Source: Podocnemis expansa
Taxonomy: Eukaryota; Chordata; Testudines; Podocnemididae
Direction: 5' to 3'
NCBI GenBank assembly: GCA_007922195.1
Contig: ML682118.1
Span: 2,189,272 to 2,253,271, forward strand
DNA length: 64,000 nt
A program made the translations under genes and the position numbers. Each line of letters begins with the position of its first letter. Position 1 is the first letter of the stretch. Shown here piece after piece: positions 35,030-39,080 of the stretch. The notes beneath the pieces were generated by a model, which saw nothing but the letters and a program-made list of their open reading frames with translations, searched no databases and was not told where the DNA came from.

Positions 35030-37291
35030 TCCATGTGCTATTTCCTGGGGTTTGAATCTTAACAACTACTTTGATTTGCTGTTAGACTGTGACCTGATCC
35101 TATGTCTTACACTCCCCTACATTTATTTCCTATCATTCTGTAAATTCCCCCATCTTCAAACTGTCTGATGAAATGGGATTTTTCTCCCATGAAAACTCAT
35201 CCAATAAATAAATTTGTTAGTCTCAAACAGTGCCTCTGGACTCCTTATTTGTTTTAAAACAATATCAGTGGGGTCCTTTGAGAAGGGGAGACACACAGGG
35301 TTGGGCAGAGAGGGGGAGAGACAGGCAGGGTCAGGCTGAAAAGGGCAAGGGGGAGACAGGGGTTTGGGCAGAAAAGGGGGAGACACCAAGGATTAGGCTG
35401 AGAAGGGCAAGGGGTGGACACACGTTTCGGCAGAGAAGGGGGAGGCATGTGGGGTCAGGCTAGGAATGGGAGAGACATGCGAGGTTGGGCAAAGAATGGG
35501 GGAGACGTGGAGAGCAGGCTGAGAATGGGGGAGATGGCAGGTCAGGCTGTGGTGCCCAGTCCGGCTCAGAATGGGGGTGATCATTCAGGGAACATGGGGA
35601 GTTTGGCTGTGGTCCACACAGCTGGGAACACTCCCAGCTGTGTTATATCTTCTAGTCAGCCTCCACTCCCATGTTTTCTGTTTTTGGGTGGCCAATTAAG
35701 TCGACTTAAGACAACTTCCCCTCCACATTGCCTAAAGTCAACTTAATAAAGTCAACTTAACTGTAAAGTCGACTTTATAACCGGAGGTAATAAAGTTGAC
35801 CTTACCTGATCCTAAAATCAACTTTATTGCCCTACAGTGTAGACAGGGCTTTGTTTAAGTTGACTGAAGGGCTCTTAATTTGACTTAAACACACAGTGTA
35901 GACATACCCAGTTGACTTAACAAGGTCGACTTTATGTTGACTTAAAGCTGACCTTGTGAAGTCGACTTAACTGAGCCTCCTTTGTAGACATATTCATAGA
36001 TAGGTAGATACACACATCTCTAGGTTAATTTAGTTTAGTGCAAATATGTGAAGAGTATGCTTCTTGTATTTCACAAACATTGGGTACGTCTACACTATGT
36101 GTTTAAGTCATTTTAAGGGCCCTTAAGTCAACTTAATCAGAGCCCTGTCTACACTGGAGGGCAATAAAGTTGACTTTAGGGTCTAGTAAAGTCGACTTTA
36201 TAAGCTCCTCTTATAAAGTTGACTTTACAGTTAAGTCGACTTTATGAATTCAACTTATGGCAATGTGGAGTCACTAAGTCAAATTAATAAAGTTGACTTA
36301 TTGCAGTGGGGCCATTAGGGTGACTTTATACATTTGACCTAATATAGTGTGGACTCACTAAGTTGACTTAATAAGGTCTACTTAAAGTTGACTTTTAGTA
36401 GACTTTATTAAGTCGACTTAATAAAGTCGACTTAGCTTTTACAATGTAGACATAGCCATTCTGGATATGGGGACTACAAAGAAAAGGAAAGAGACCCAAG
36501 ACAAGTAGAAAAAGGGGGAAGAGTAGAGAATGAATTGGATTGACTTTAAAACAATCTAATCAGGAGACAACCTGAAGTTAGACTTTGAGAAATGCAAACA
36601 ATCCATTTTAGTTCAAGAGGCTATTGACTCTGTATACTTCAGATGGCTTTATACAAGTAAATTCAGTGTTTTGCTGCTGATCACTTTAGGGCCTAATTAG
36701 GCTAATCCTTTTGGGGGGGGGGTTGTTGTTGTTGTTGTTATGATCAGAAATGGACCACAAAATGACACTTTCTTGCTCTGAACATAGAGGGGGAAAGGGT
36801 TGGGGAACGCATGTGGCCACATGACCTGAGACAGGTATCCTGTCTTCCAGTGTGGCCCCCCCACATTTGATGAGTATGACACCCCTACTCTAGTTGCCTT
36901 GAGACTGAATAGAGCCTCTGGAATCCCCCTTTCCTCATTCATGAGTCTTACCTGATTCTTCTCCTTAACTCTGGGAAGCAAGGAATCACTCCCACAGCTG
37001 CCTGAGAACCCTAGAACGCAATTATATTAACAGCCGTGGATATGGCTGATATTCCAGTACACTTGTTAATATCCTCATGCTGAAAACATAAGCACAAATT
37101 TTCTTTCTTTGCTTTCAGGCTATGTGAAGGAATGGAGCTTACAATTCACCCCTCTTCGCTTTGCCTACAATGAGGGAGGCTTCAATGAACTCCTTCAGGC
37201 AGCCAGATTGAATGTGTCAAACAACAAAGATAAGATCCTGCAAGAGATCAGAAACATTGTCGGTAGCTCCACCAAGAAGTCAAGCTCTTAG
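1500..37291 (+). CDS. PLA2G4C: Cytosolic phospholipase A2, gamma-like (PLA2G4 family), 14 exons, 5' end outside window
   Basis: Enzymes of this family hydrolyse the sn-2 acyl ester of membrane glycerophospholipids (and lysophospholipids) with a Ser-Asp dyad, releasing fatty acids. Fourteen exons with AG acceptors and GT donors join in one open frame: 1500-1642, 5212-5410, 6270-6387, 7961-8101, 10819-10872, 12150-12215, 13969-14025, 16641-16703, 17587-17673, 18743-18787, 21516-21611, 23052-23206, 26726-26894, 37119-37291. That is 1566 coding bases, 521 residues plus TAG. Numbered from the first visible residue: GAGGG oxyanion loop 10-14, Arg16, GVSGS with nucleophile Ser44, YSLTDFWAY near 100, TWFEFTP near 155, GLWGS near 201, WKWGT and NFLYK near 343-354, LVDAG with catalytic Asp374, and MHFPLFN near 455. 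A C2 domain is not visible; the gamma form lacks one. The end is SSTKKSSS, with no CaaX prenylation box, unlike human PLA2G4C. The enzyme looks intact. The exact paralogue is an inference, and the N-terminal roughly 40 residues are missing from the window. Confidence 0.93.
2034..2469. mobile_element. hAT-like non-autonomous element
   Basis: It is bounded by CAGCAGTTCTCAACC on the left and GGTTGAGAACCACTG on the right, the well-known CAGNGGTTCTCAACC terminal repeat of hAT elements. The 8-bp flanks (AATCATAG and CTCCAGAG) match only partly, so it is old or rearranged. The interior is GC-rich and non-coding. Confidence 0.7.
2470..4620. other. Intronic; unclassified repeats, no gene
   Basis: No exon with family motifs is present. 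Around 4350-4415 a roughly 26-base unit (GAGAGAAAACCGC..TTCCTCAGTAAGT) occurs about three times. The phrase CACAG(G/T)CAGGTTTTTGG occurs twice near 4185-4235. The block 3570-4600 could be an old LTR-type element, but no paired ends were found. Confidence 0.35.
5212..5410 (+). CDS. PLA2G4C: PLA2G4C-like exon 2
   Basis: A polypyrimidine tract and CAATAG acceptor lead in; the donor is GTGGGT. It completes the split Trp and reads CMSSLYKNGDW, then YSLTDFWAYTVVYGMLHE, ending in phase 0. The SSLY and SLTDFWAY strings are family hallmarks just downstream of the nucleophile. The open frame upstream of the acceptor (from about 4877) is intronic. Confidence 0.93.
6270..6387 (+). CDS. PLA2G4C: PLA2G4C-like exon 3
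   Basis: It lies between acceptor TTCTTCACAG and donor GTAAAA. It reads LDVGHLSDQRGASENGKNPY, then PIYAAADERSF, and ends with one base of the next codon. The NPYPIYAA string matches the family's conserved PYPI(F/Y)AA segment. No methionine opens this exon, so it does not show as a start-to-stop frame. Confidence 0.92.
6870..7163. mobile_element. Short transposon with the shared terminal repeat (type D interior)
   Basis: The left end GTGTATGTCCACAC and the right end GTGTAGACCTAGCC are inverted matches of the GGSTATGTCTACAC terminal repeat. The flanks TCA and TGA differ by one base. The interior lacks the palindromic words of types A-C. Confidence 0.6.
7961..8101 (+). CDS. PLA2G4C: PLA2G4C-like exon 4
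   Basis: Acceptor GTCATTCCAG, donor GTGAAT. It begins with the completed Glu and reads ETWFEFTPHEASFLGWGAS, then YFGSEYKNGEL, a Lys/Glu-rich stretch (KKKKEEK) and SYLQ. The WFEFTPHEA and FGSEYKNG strings are typical of cPLA2 catalytic domains. Confidence 0.93.
8222..8726. mobile_element. hAT-like non-autonomous element
   Basis: It is bounded by CAGTGGTTCCCAAC and GTTAGGGAACCACTG, a typical hAT terminal inverted repeat. No clear 8-bp duplication remains. It lies in the intron after exon 4. Confidence 0.7.
8816..9720 (-). mobile_element. CR1-type LINE, 5'-truncated fragment
   Basis: In + orientation it reads as the reverse complement of a CR1 3' end: AATCATA..GATGGTTGGAAAGGACC at 8816, then the familiar ACTTCCTAGG/CTTCTCTTCTGCAG-type segments. 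It reaches the reverse-transcriptase region near 9720 (TAGTGTCATCTGAAAACTTG, the antisense of the FADDTKL zone). Many stops and indels show it is dead. Confidence 0.8.
9727..10158. mobile_element. Type A transposon, degenerate ends
   Basis: It starts GGCAAGGCCAACACTTAGAAGG, which aligns with the start of the intact type A copy at 32394. It continues with TTAATTCAAACTAATTAATTC-type words. The right terminus is eroded and no duplication can be confirmed. Confidence 0.6.
10819..10872 (+). CDS. PLA2G4C: PLA2G4C-like exon 5 (54 nt)
   Basis: Acceptor ATTTTTAG, donor GTAGGT. It reads GLWGSCIGSKKENEQVIK, which contains the family's conserved G(L/V)WGSA-like motif. It is split by one base at each end (phase 1 to phase 1). 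A SINE-like repeat begins about 60 bases downstream. Confidence 0.92.
10934..11075 (+). repeat. SINE-like repeat S, 3' portion
   Basis: It shows the diagnostic order: GAGGAAGTGGGATCTTCTCCC, AAAGCTCATGC, AATAAATCTGTTAGTCTTAA, AGTGCCACAC, GACTAGACTAACACGGCTA. Other copies or pieces of the same family are seen near 15120, 22520, 23717, 25885, 30578, 35060, 52255 and 57610. The class is unassigned. Confidence 0.6.
12150..12215 (+). CDS. PLA2G4C: PLA2G4C-like exon 6 (66 nt)
   Basis: Acceptor CCCCTCCAG, donor GTAAGA. It reads DIFLHFFEGKNEPGSPFLVTAE in the same frame and is a phase-1 symmetric exon. It belongs to the poorly conserved linker between the two catalytic halves, so its identity rests mainly on splice sites and frame. 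Confidence 0.82.
12285..13555 (-). mobile_element. Non-LTR LINE fragment, same family as 44599-47361, split by a type A transposon
   Basis: Segments such as CTCCCTATCTCTACTGGAAAT (near 12542) and the antisense of the RT palm (near 13260-13420) match the larger LINE at 44.6-47.4 kb on the minus strand. A type A element at 12735-13156 interrupts it, with TAA on both sides, and the LINE resumes after it. It is heavily decayed and non-coding. Confidence 0.78.
12735..13156. mobile_element. Type A transposon inserted in a LINE, TSD TAA
   Basis: The left end GACTATGTTTACAC and right end GTGTGGATGCACCC are degenerate versions of the shared terminal repeat. TAA flanks both sides (12732-12734, 13157-13159). 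The interior is TTAATTTGAACTAA-type words. Length is 422 bp. Confidence 0.8.
13969..14025 (+). CDS. PLA2G4C: PLA2G4C-like exon 7 (57 nt)
   Basis: Acceptor GCATTTTCAG, donor GTAAGT. It reads STLEGIVEGFPAPTIERED, a phase-1 symmetric linker exon. Support comes from strong splice sites and continuity of frame, not from family motifs. Confidence 0.8.
15115..15225 (-). repeat. SINE-like repeat S, decayed copy
   Basis: It reads as the antisense of the S family: TGGCACCTTAAAGATTAATAG, then CATAAACTTTTGTGG. It is strongly diverged. Confidence 0.45.
15815..16429. mobile_element. Fold-back (palindromic) GC-rich element
   Basis: The sequence from about 15840 to 16090 reappears inverted at about 16108-16395, for example CCTCCCAAAAGTGGC at 16005 versus GCCACTTTTGGGAGG at 16201. 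The right end TTGCTGACCCCTG resembles a hAT terminus (CAGGGGTCAGCAA on the other strand). Open frames inside it in both strands are consequences of GC content. Confidence 0.65.
16641..16703 (+). CDS. PLA2G4C: PLA2G4C-like exon 8 (63 nt)
   Basis: Acceptor CACTTTCAG, donor GTAGGT. It reads GDMEDALRSNLARSPPLGF, then SS. It is a phase-1 symmetric linker exon, about 210 bases right of a fold-back transposon. Confidence 0.8.
17255..17400 (+). mobile_element. CR1 3'-end fragment
   Basis: It reads CAAGGTTTTTAAGGATCATC, then GGTTGGTCC, GTCCTGTCCGACCCTAATCT and TCTGTGATTCC, the typical order of a CR1 C-terminal codon region and 3' end. Confidence 0.65.
17587..17673 (+). CDS. PLA2G4C: PLA2G4C-like exon 9 (87 nt)
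   Basis: Acceptor CTTCTTTCAG, donor GTGAGA. It reads ELKVEAITSSSLYGTKKNM, then ASLYNHSHAP. It is a phase-1 symmetric linker exon, polar and probably disordered. Identification rests on splice sites and frame. Confidence 0.8.
17795..18300. repeat. GC-rich block, probable transposon of unknown class
   Basis: About 500 bases of abruptly high G+C lie in AT-rich intron, just after exon 9. The start GGGCAGATTAACCCATGGGCC looks like a transposon edge, but I could not pair it with an end. Several overlapping open frames in both strands are uninformative. Confidence 0.35.
18743..18787 (+). CDS. PLA2G4C: PLA2G4C-like exon 10 (45 nt)
   Basis: Acceptor TATTTTTCAG, donor GTAAGT. It reads NTESNSVTGYSRMGV. 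It is the shortest exon seen and the last of a run of symmetric phase-1 linker exons. Skipping any of exons 5-11 would keep the frame. Confidence 0.78.
   Translation: MLKAIQLLDTVGWE
18895..18965 (-). repeat. SINE-like repeat S, fragment
   Basis: Antisense S words are present (ACTTGAGGACC, TTTATCTCATGAGCTTTTTTG, GAGAAGAGACTC). Short and diverged. Confidence 0.4.
19748..20525. mobile_element. Type B transposon, TSD TAA
   Basis: Bounded by GGCTAAGGCTTATTTC and GTGTGGACATACCC, with TAA at 19745-19747 and 20526-20528. The outer parts are TTATTTCGAAATGA-type palindromic words. The centre is GC-rich, with a hairpin GCAACATGGCCC..GGGCCATGTTGC near 19962-19994 and another, GAAATAGCATG..CATGCTATTTC, at 19896-19930. 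Long open frames inside are on both strands and unrelated to known proteins. Confidence 0.85.
21516..21611 (+). CDS. PLA2G4C: PLA2G4C-like exon 11
   Basis: Acceptor TTTTTACAG, donor GTAAGT. It reads GSLLDFAKMLAKTSQDIFQW, then KWGTNNNFLYKC. The (W)KWGT..NFLYK string is highly characteristic of the gamma form and re-anchors the gene after the variable linker. Confidence 0.93.
22519..22655 (-). repeat. SINE-like repeat S
   Basis: It reads AACAAACAAGGAGTCTTGTG, then GAGCTTCTGTGGGAGAAAATC and CACTTTGTCAAACACTTGAAG, the antisense of the S consensus. Confidence 0.55.
23052..23206 (+). CDS. PLA2G4C: PLA2G4C-like exon 12, catalytic aspartate
   Basis: Acceptor TTCCTTTAG, donor GTAACT. It reads ELVKDEAISLVDAGIAINL, then AFPLVLRQDR and MILSFDYGPFDPFK. 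The Asp of VDAG (codon 23102-23104, residue 374) is the expected catalytic partner of Ser44. It ends in phase 0. Confidence 0.94.
23924..24297. mobile_element. Type C transposon, TSD AGA
   Basis: The ends are GGCTATGTCTGCAC and GTGTAGACGTACCC, with AGA at 23921-23923 and 24298-24300. The interior is dominated by AAGTTGACTT/AAGTCGACTT words. Length is 374 bp. Confidence 0.88.
24312..24527. mobile_element. Type C transposon, short, TSD ATA
   Basis: The ends are GTCTACGTCTACAT and GTGTAGACGTACCC, with ATA at 24309-24311 and 24528-24530. At 216 bp it is the shortest copy with a clean duplication. Confidence 0.85.
24960..26671 (-). mobile_element. Composite transposon copy 1, TSD TTT
   Basis: The ends are GGATACGTCTACAC and GTGTAGACATAGGC, with TTT at 24957-24959 and 26672-26674. 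Order from left: type C words, a C/T-rich 29-base minisatellite (about 25330-25870), an S repeat (25885-26110), a GC-rich 330-base block (26226-26560), then a palindromic AAGCCGGCTTAATAAAGT terminus. Two further copies lie inverted relative to this one. No transposase frame is present. Confidence 0.85.
25330..25870 (-). repeat. 29-bp minisatellite inside composite copy 1
   Basis: The unit is about CATGTCTCCCCTGTTCTTTG plus CCTGACCCG. Two adjacent units near 25530-25590 are almost identical, and the others are diverged. Repetitive frames here (HVSPVLCLT-like) are translation of the repeat, not genes. Confidence 0.8.
26726..26894 (+). CDS. PLA2G4C: PLA2G4C-like exon 13
   Basis: Acceptor TTCTTTTGTAG, donor GTAACG. 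It reads ALRQAAKYCKDNNIQFPDID, then CYIFRG and VMHFPLFNKVNC. The C-Y-I and MHFPLFN segments are conserved C-terminal elements of the catalytic domain. It starts about 50 bases after a composite transposon ends at 26671. Confidence 0.93.
26895..28049. other. Intron 13, left part; no gene
   Basis: AT-rich unique-looking intron. Near 27125-27250 is an old TE remnant (AAATTCTCAAAGGTATTAAG, then GATTTGTAAAGTGCTAAG). Nothing coding is seen. Confidence 0.45.
28050..29783. mobile_element. Type C transposon split by a type B transposon
   Basis: It starts GGGTATGTCTACAG and ends GTGTAGACATAGC near 29783. A complete type B element sits at 28648-29766. Without it the type C copy is about 620 bp. The outer duplication is not clear. 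Confidence 0.75.
28648..29766. mobile_element. Type B transposon nested in type C, TSD ACA
   Basis: The ends are GGCTATGTCTACAC and GTGGACACAGCC, with ACA at 28645-28647 and 29767-29769. Removing it restores CTCACAGTGTAGACATAGC, the normal end of the host element. Hairpin GAAATAGCATG..CATGCTATTT lies at 28787-28820. The GC-rich core has loosely repeated 60-base segments (GGGGAGAGCC..CCCGGCT). Confidence 0.88.
30003..31636 (+). mobile_element. Composite transposon copy 2 (nested)
   Basis: The ends are GACTATATTTATAC and GTGTAGACATAGCC. The flanks are AAT (30000-30002) and ATT (31637-31639), one mismatch. Internal order is as in copy 1 but inverted: palindromic end, GC-rich block (30110-30430), S repeat antisense part (30440-30800), G/A-rich minisatellite (30820-31310), type C words. 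Confidence 0.8.
30820..31310 (+). repeat. Diverged 29-bp minisatellite inside composite copy 2
   Basis: GGTTGGGCTGAGAA-GGGGGAGA-type units about 27-30 bases long are present. It is the other-strand equivalent of the array in copy 1, more diverged. Confidence 0.7.
32024..32358. mobile_element. Type C transposon
   Basis: It starts GGCTATGTCTACAC and ends GTGTAGACACAGTT. The interior is AAGTCAACTT/AAGTCGACTT words. The flanks TGT and TAC do not match well. Confidence 0.75.
32394..32830. mobile_element. Type A transposon, TSD AAA
   Basis: The ends are GGCTATGTCTACAT and GTGTAGACAGACCC, with AAA at 32391-32393 and 32831-32833. The interior is TTCGAATTAA/TTAGTTTGAA words. At 437 bp it is the best type A reference copy here. 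Confidence 0.87.
32834..33700. other. Intron 13, unique-looking spacer
   Basis: No exon or repeat assignable from the window. AT-rich with short frames only. Confidence 0.45.
33821..34215. mobile_element. Type C transposon nested in type C, TSD AAT
   Basis: The ends are GGTTATGTCTGCAC and GTGTAGACATAGCC, with AAT at 33818-33820 and 34216-34218. Length is 395 bp. Confidence 0.83.
34971..35031. repeat. (CTTT)n microsatellite, about 15 units
   Basis: A pure CTTT run inside composite copy 3. Copy 2 has only a few such bases at the same place (CTTTCTTT near 30572), so the array grew after insertion. Confidence 0.95.
35280..35590 (+). repeat. Minisatellite inside composite copy 3
   Basis: GGGTCAGGCTGARAAGGGCA- and GGGGGAGACA-type units of 27-30 bases, shorter in total than in copies 1 and 2. 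Confidence 0.7.
36082..36457. mobile_element. Type C transposon, TSD ATT
   Basis: The ends are GGGTACGTCTACAC and ATGTAGACATAGCC, with ATT at 36079-36081 and 36458-36460. At 376 bp it is an undisturbed copy and a good type C reference. Confidence 0.88.
37119..37291 (+). CDS. PLA2G4C: PLA2G4C-like exon 14, C-terminus and stop
   Basis: Acceptor TTGCTTTCAG. It reads GYVKEWSLQFTPLRFAYNEG, then FNELLQAARLNV, KILQEIRNIVG and SSTKKSSS before TAG (37289-37291). The previous intron, about 10.2 kb, is mostly transposons. The human gamma protein ends in a CaaX box; this one does not. Confidence 0.93.
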
Positions 37292-37635
37292 GGAGGCTCC
37301 ACTATATAGGCTTTAATTCTGCTTAGGTTAAAGACACCTAGATTTTGCAAACTATAGAATTATTAGTTGTCTGGAAAATGTTATCACATTGCAGAGGGGA
37401 GTTTCAGCCTATGGTGTGAAAGCACCTAATGCTTGAGTTAACCCCTTAAGTTTACTACATTCTAGTTCCAGTTCCGCTGGTTAATCAAAGAAGAAAATCC
37501 TGCTTGGTATAAATCCATTCTTTGCTGCTTGTTGCCTCTGTTGTCTCAGTCTCTGCTCTGTGCAGTGCCAGATGCTATACTCTCCTGCTGCACATCTAAT
37601 GTTCAGTCAATAAAACATCTACCATCACACTATTA
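37292..37635 (+). other. Probable 3' UTR of the PLA2G4C-like gene
   Basis: Unique-looking sequence follows the stop codon and runs to the first AATAAA and a little beyond. No repeat family seen elsewhere in the window was recognised here. The cleavage site is inferred. Confidence 0.6.
37609..37614 (+). promoter_or_regulatory. Candidate polyadenylation signal AATAAA
   Basis: A canonical AATAAA lies 318 bases after the stop. A second AATAAA occurs near 37759 and could be used instead. Confidence 0.6.
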
Positions 37636-38129
37636 CCACACAAAGTGTGTGTCCATCCTAGACGTAGTTTGCAAAAACAAAAGCACCTAACACTTCAGGC
37701 AGGTGCTTTCTCCCCAAGCTTTTATTACATTACATATTATATGATAAATTGAGGGATTAATAAAGTGATAAGCTTGTTTTGTGGGGTGAAATCATTATCA
37801 TTGTGAAGATGTCCATTCTTTTCATAAAAATATTACTGCAAATACTATTTAAAAAGTTATCAACGTTTAAATAGAAACCCATGTGTTAGATAAATGGAAC
37901 TTTTATATAATGTTTTCACTCATGAATTCTGATTTAGAAATGTAGATAGAAATGAAAAAAAAAAAGAAGAAGTTTGAGTATTGGTGAGCTTTCCATCAAA
38001 ACTCAGCTACTTCCAATGGAGTTGGTCCAGTTAAAAGCAGGAGCAATGGGGAGCAGAATCCTGTCAGTATTTTCTTCTAATATGTTCAGCTTCTTAGGGG
38101 AGTTGAGGTACCAAAAAGAACATGAAGGC
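37636..38129. other. Intergenic, no feature
   Basis: AT-rich sequence past the PLA2G4C-like gene. A second AATAAA lies near 37759. Nothing coding is seen. Confidence 0.4.
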
Positions 38130-39080
38130 ACAAATATCTGATGTCTAGTTGGCAGCTGGTAACAGCAGAGTGCGCCATGGGGCAGTGAAGCAGATTTTGT
38201 GCCAACTCTTAATTAATGATTTGGAGGATGAGGTGGATTGCACACTCAGCAAGTCTGCAGCTGACCCTCAGCAAGAAGAAATGGTAGATATGCAGGAGAG
38301 TAGGTATTGGATAAAGTGTGACCTAGACAAATTGCAGGATTGGGTCAAAAGAAGTCTGGGCTTCATCAAGAACAAGTGAAAATTCTTGCACTTATGCTGG
38401 CACAAACCCATACCCTGCTACAGCCTGGGGACTGACTAGCTAGGCCAGAGTTCTGTAGCAAAGGACCTGGGTCTTACATTAGAGAAGAGGCTTGGCATGA
38501 GTCAACAGTATCCTCTTATTTTCAAGGAGGCTAACAGCATATTGGACTGCCTTACTCAGAGCATTACCAGCAAACTGAAGGAAGTGATTATTTCCCTTCC
38601 TTCAGCAATGGTGAGGCCAGCTTTGTAATACTGCATCCTGTAGTGAGAGCCTCAAAACTGGATACATGTTGATAAATCAGAGCATGTCCAAAAGAGTGGA
38701 ATGAAAATGAGTAGCAGGCTGGACCACATGACTTATGTGGAGAGACTGAGGGAACTAGGCTTGTTTTGTCTGAGGAAGAGAAGAATGGGGGGTGGGTTGA
38801 TAGCAGCTTTCAAGCATCTGAAAGGGGGTTCTTGTCACTAGGCTTTTCTAAGTGCAGCATGTAATAGAAGTAGGAGAATGGACTTAAGTTGCAGAGCCGG
38901 AGGTCTAGTTTGGATATTAGGAAACTCTGTTTCACTAGGAGGATGGTGAAGCACTGGAAAGGGTTACCAAGGGAGGTGGTAGAATCTCCATCTGAGAGAT
39001 TTATAAGATCTGGCTTGACAAAGCCTTGACTCGGATGATATAGTTAGGGTTCATTCTGGTCTGAACAGGAAGTGAGATGA
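38130..39080 (+). mobile_element. CR1-type LINE, 3' part, 5'-truncated
   Basis: The + strand encodes a decayed CR1 ORF2 segment: NDLEDEVDCTLSK (RT region) near 38215, then an antisense-free run of LGLTLEK-like and [18 protein letters not shown] codons. It ends with CTTGACAAAGCCTTGACTCGG and GATGATATAGTTAGGG near 39040. Frameshifts and stops throughout mark it as a fossil. Confidence 0.78.

Larger units (their letters stand above)
34428..35909 (+). mobile_element. Composite transposon copy 3 (nested)
   Basis: The ends are GGCTATGTCTACAC and GTGTAGACATACCC. The flanks AAT and AGT differ by one base. Same order and orientation as copy 2: palindromic AAGCTGGCTTAATAAAGTC end, GC-rich block, S repeat, G/A minisatellite (35280-35590), type C words. 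It has gained a CTTT array at 34971-35031. Confidence 0.83.
33701..35995. mobile_element. Type C transposon hosting two later insertions
   Basis: It starts GGGTATGTCTATAT and ends TTGTAGACATATTC. The flanks are AGA and ATA, one mismatch. It contains a complete type C copy (33821-34215) and composite copy 3 (34428-35909). Removing both leaves roughly 420 bp. Confidence 0.65.

Noticed and set aside
23924..36457. CRISPR-like or satellite array from the repeated AAGTCGACTT words
   Set aside because: Spacing is irregular, there are no unique spacers of constant size, and the blocks have transposon ends with target duplications.
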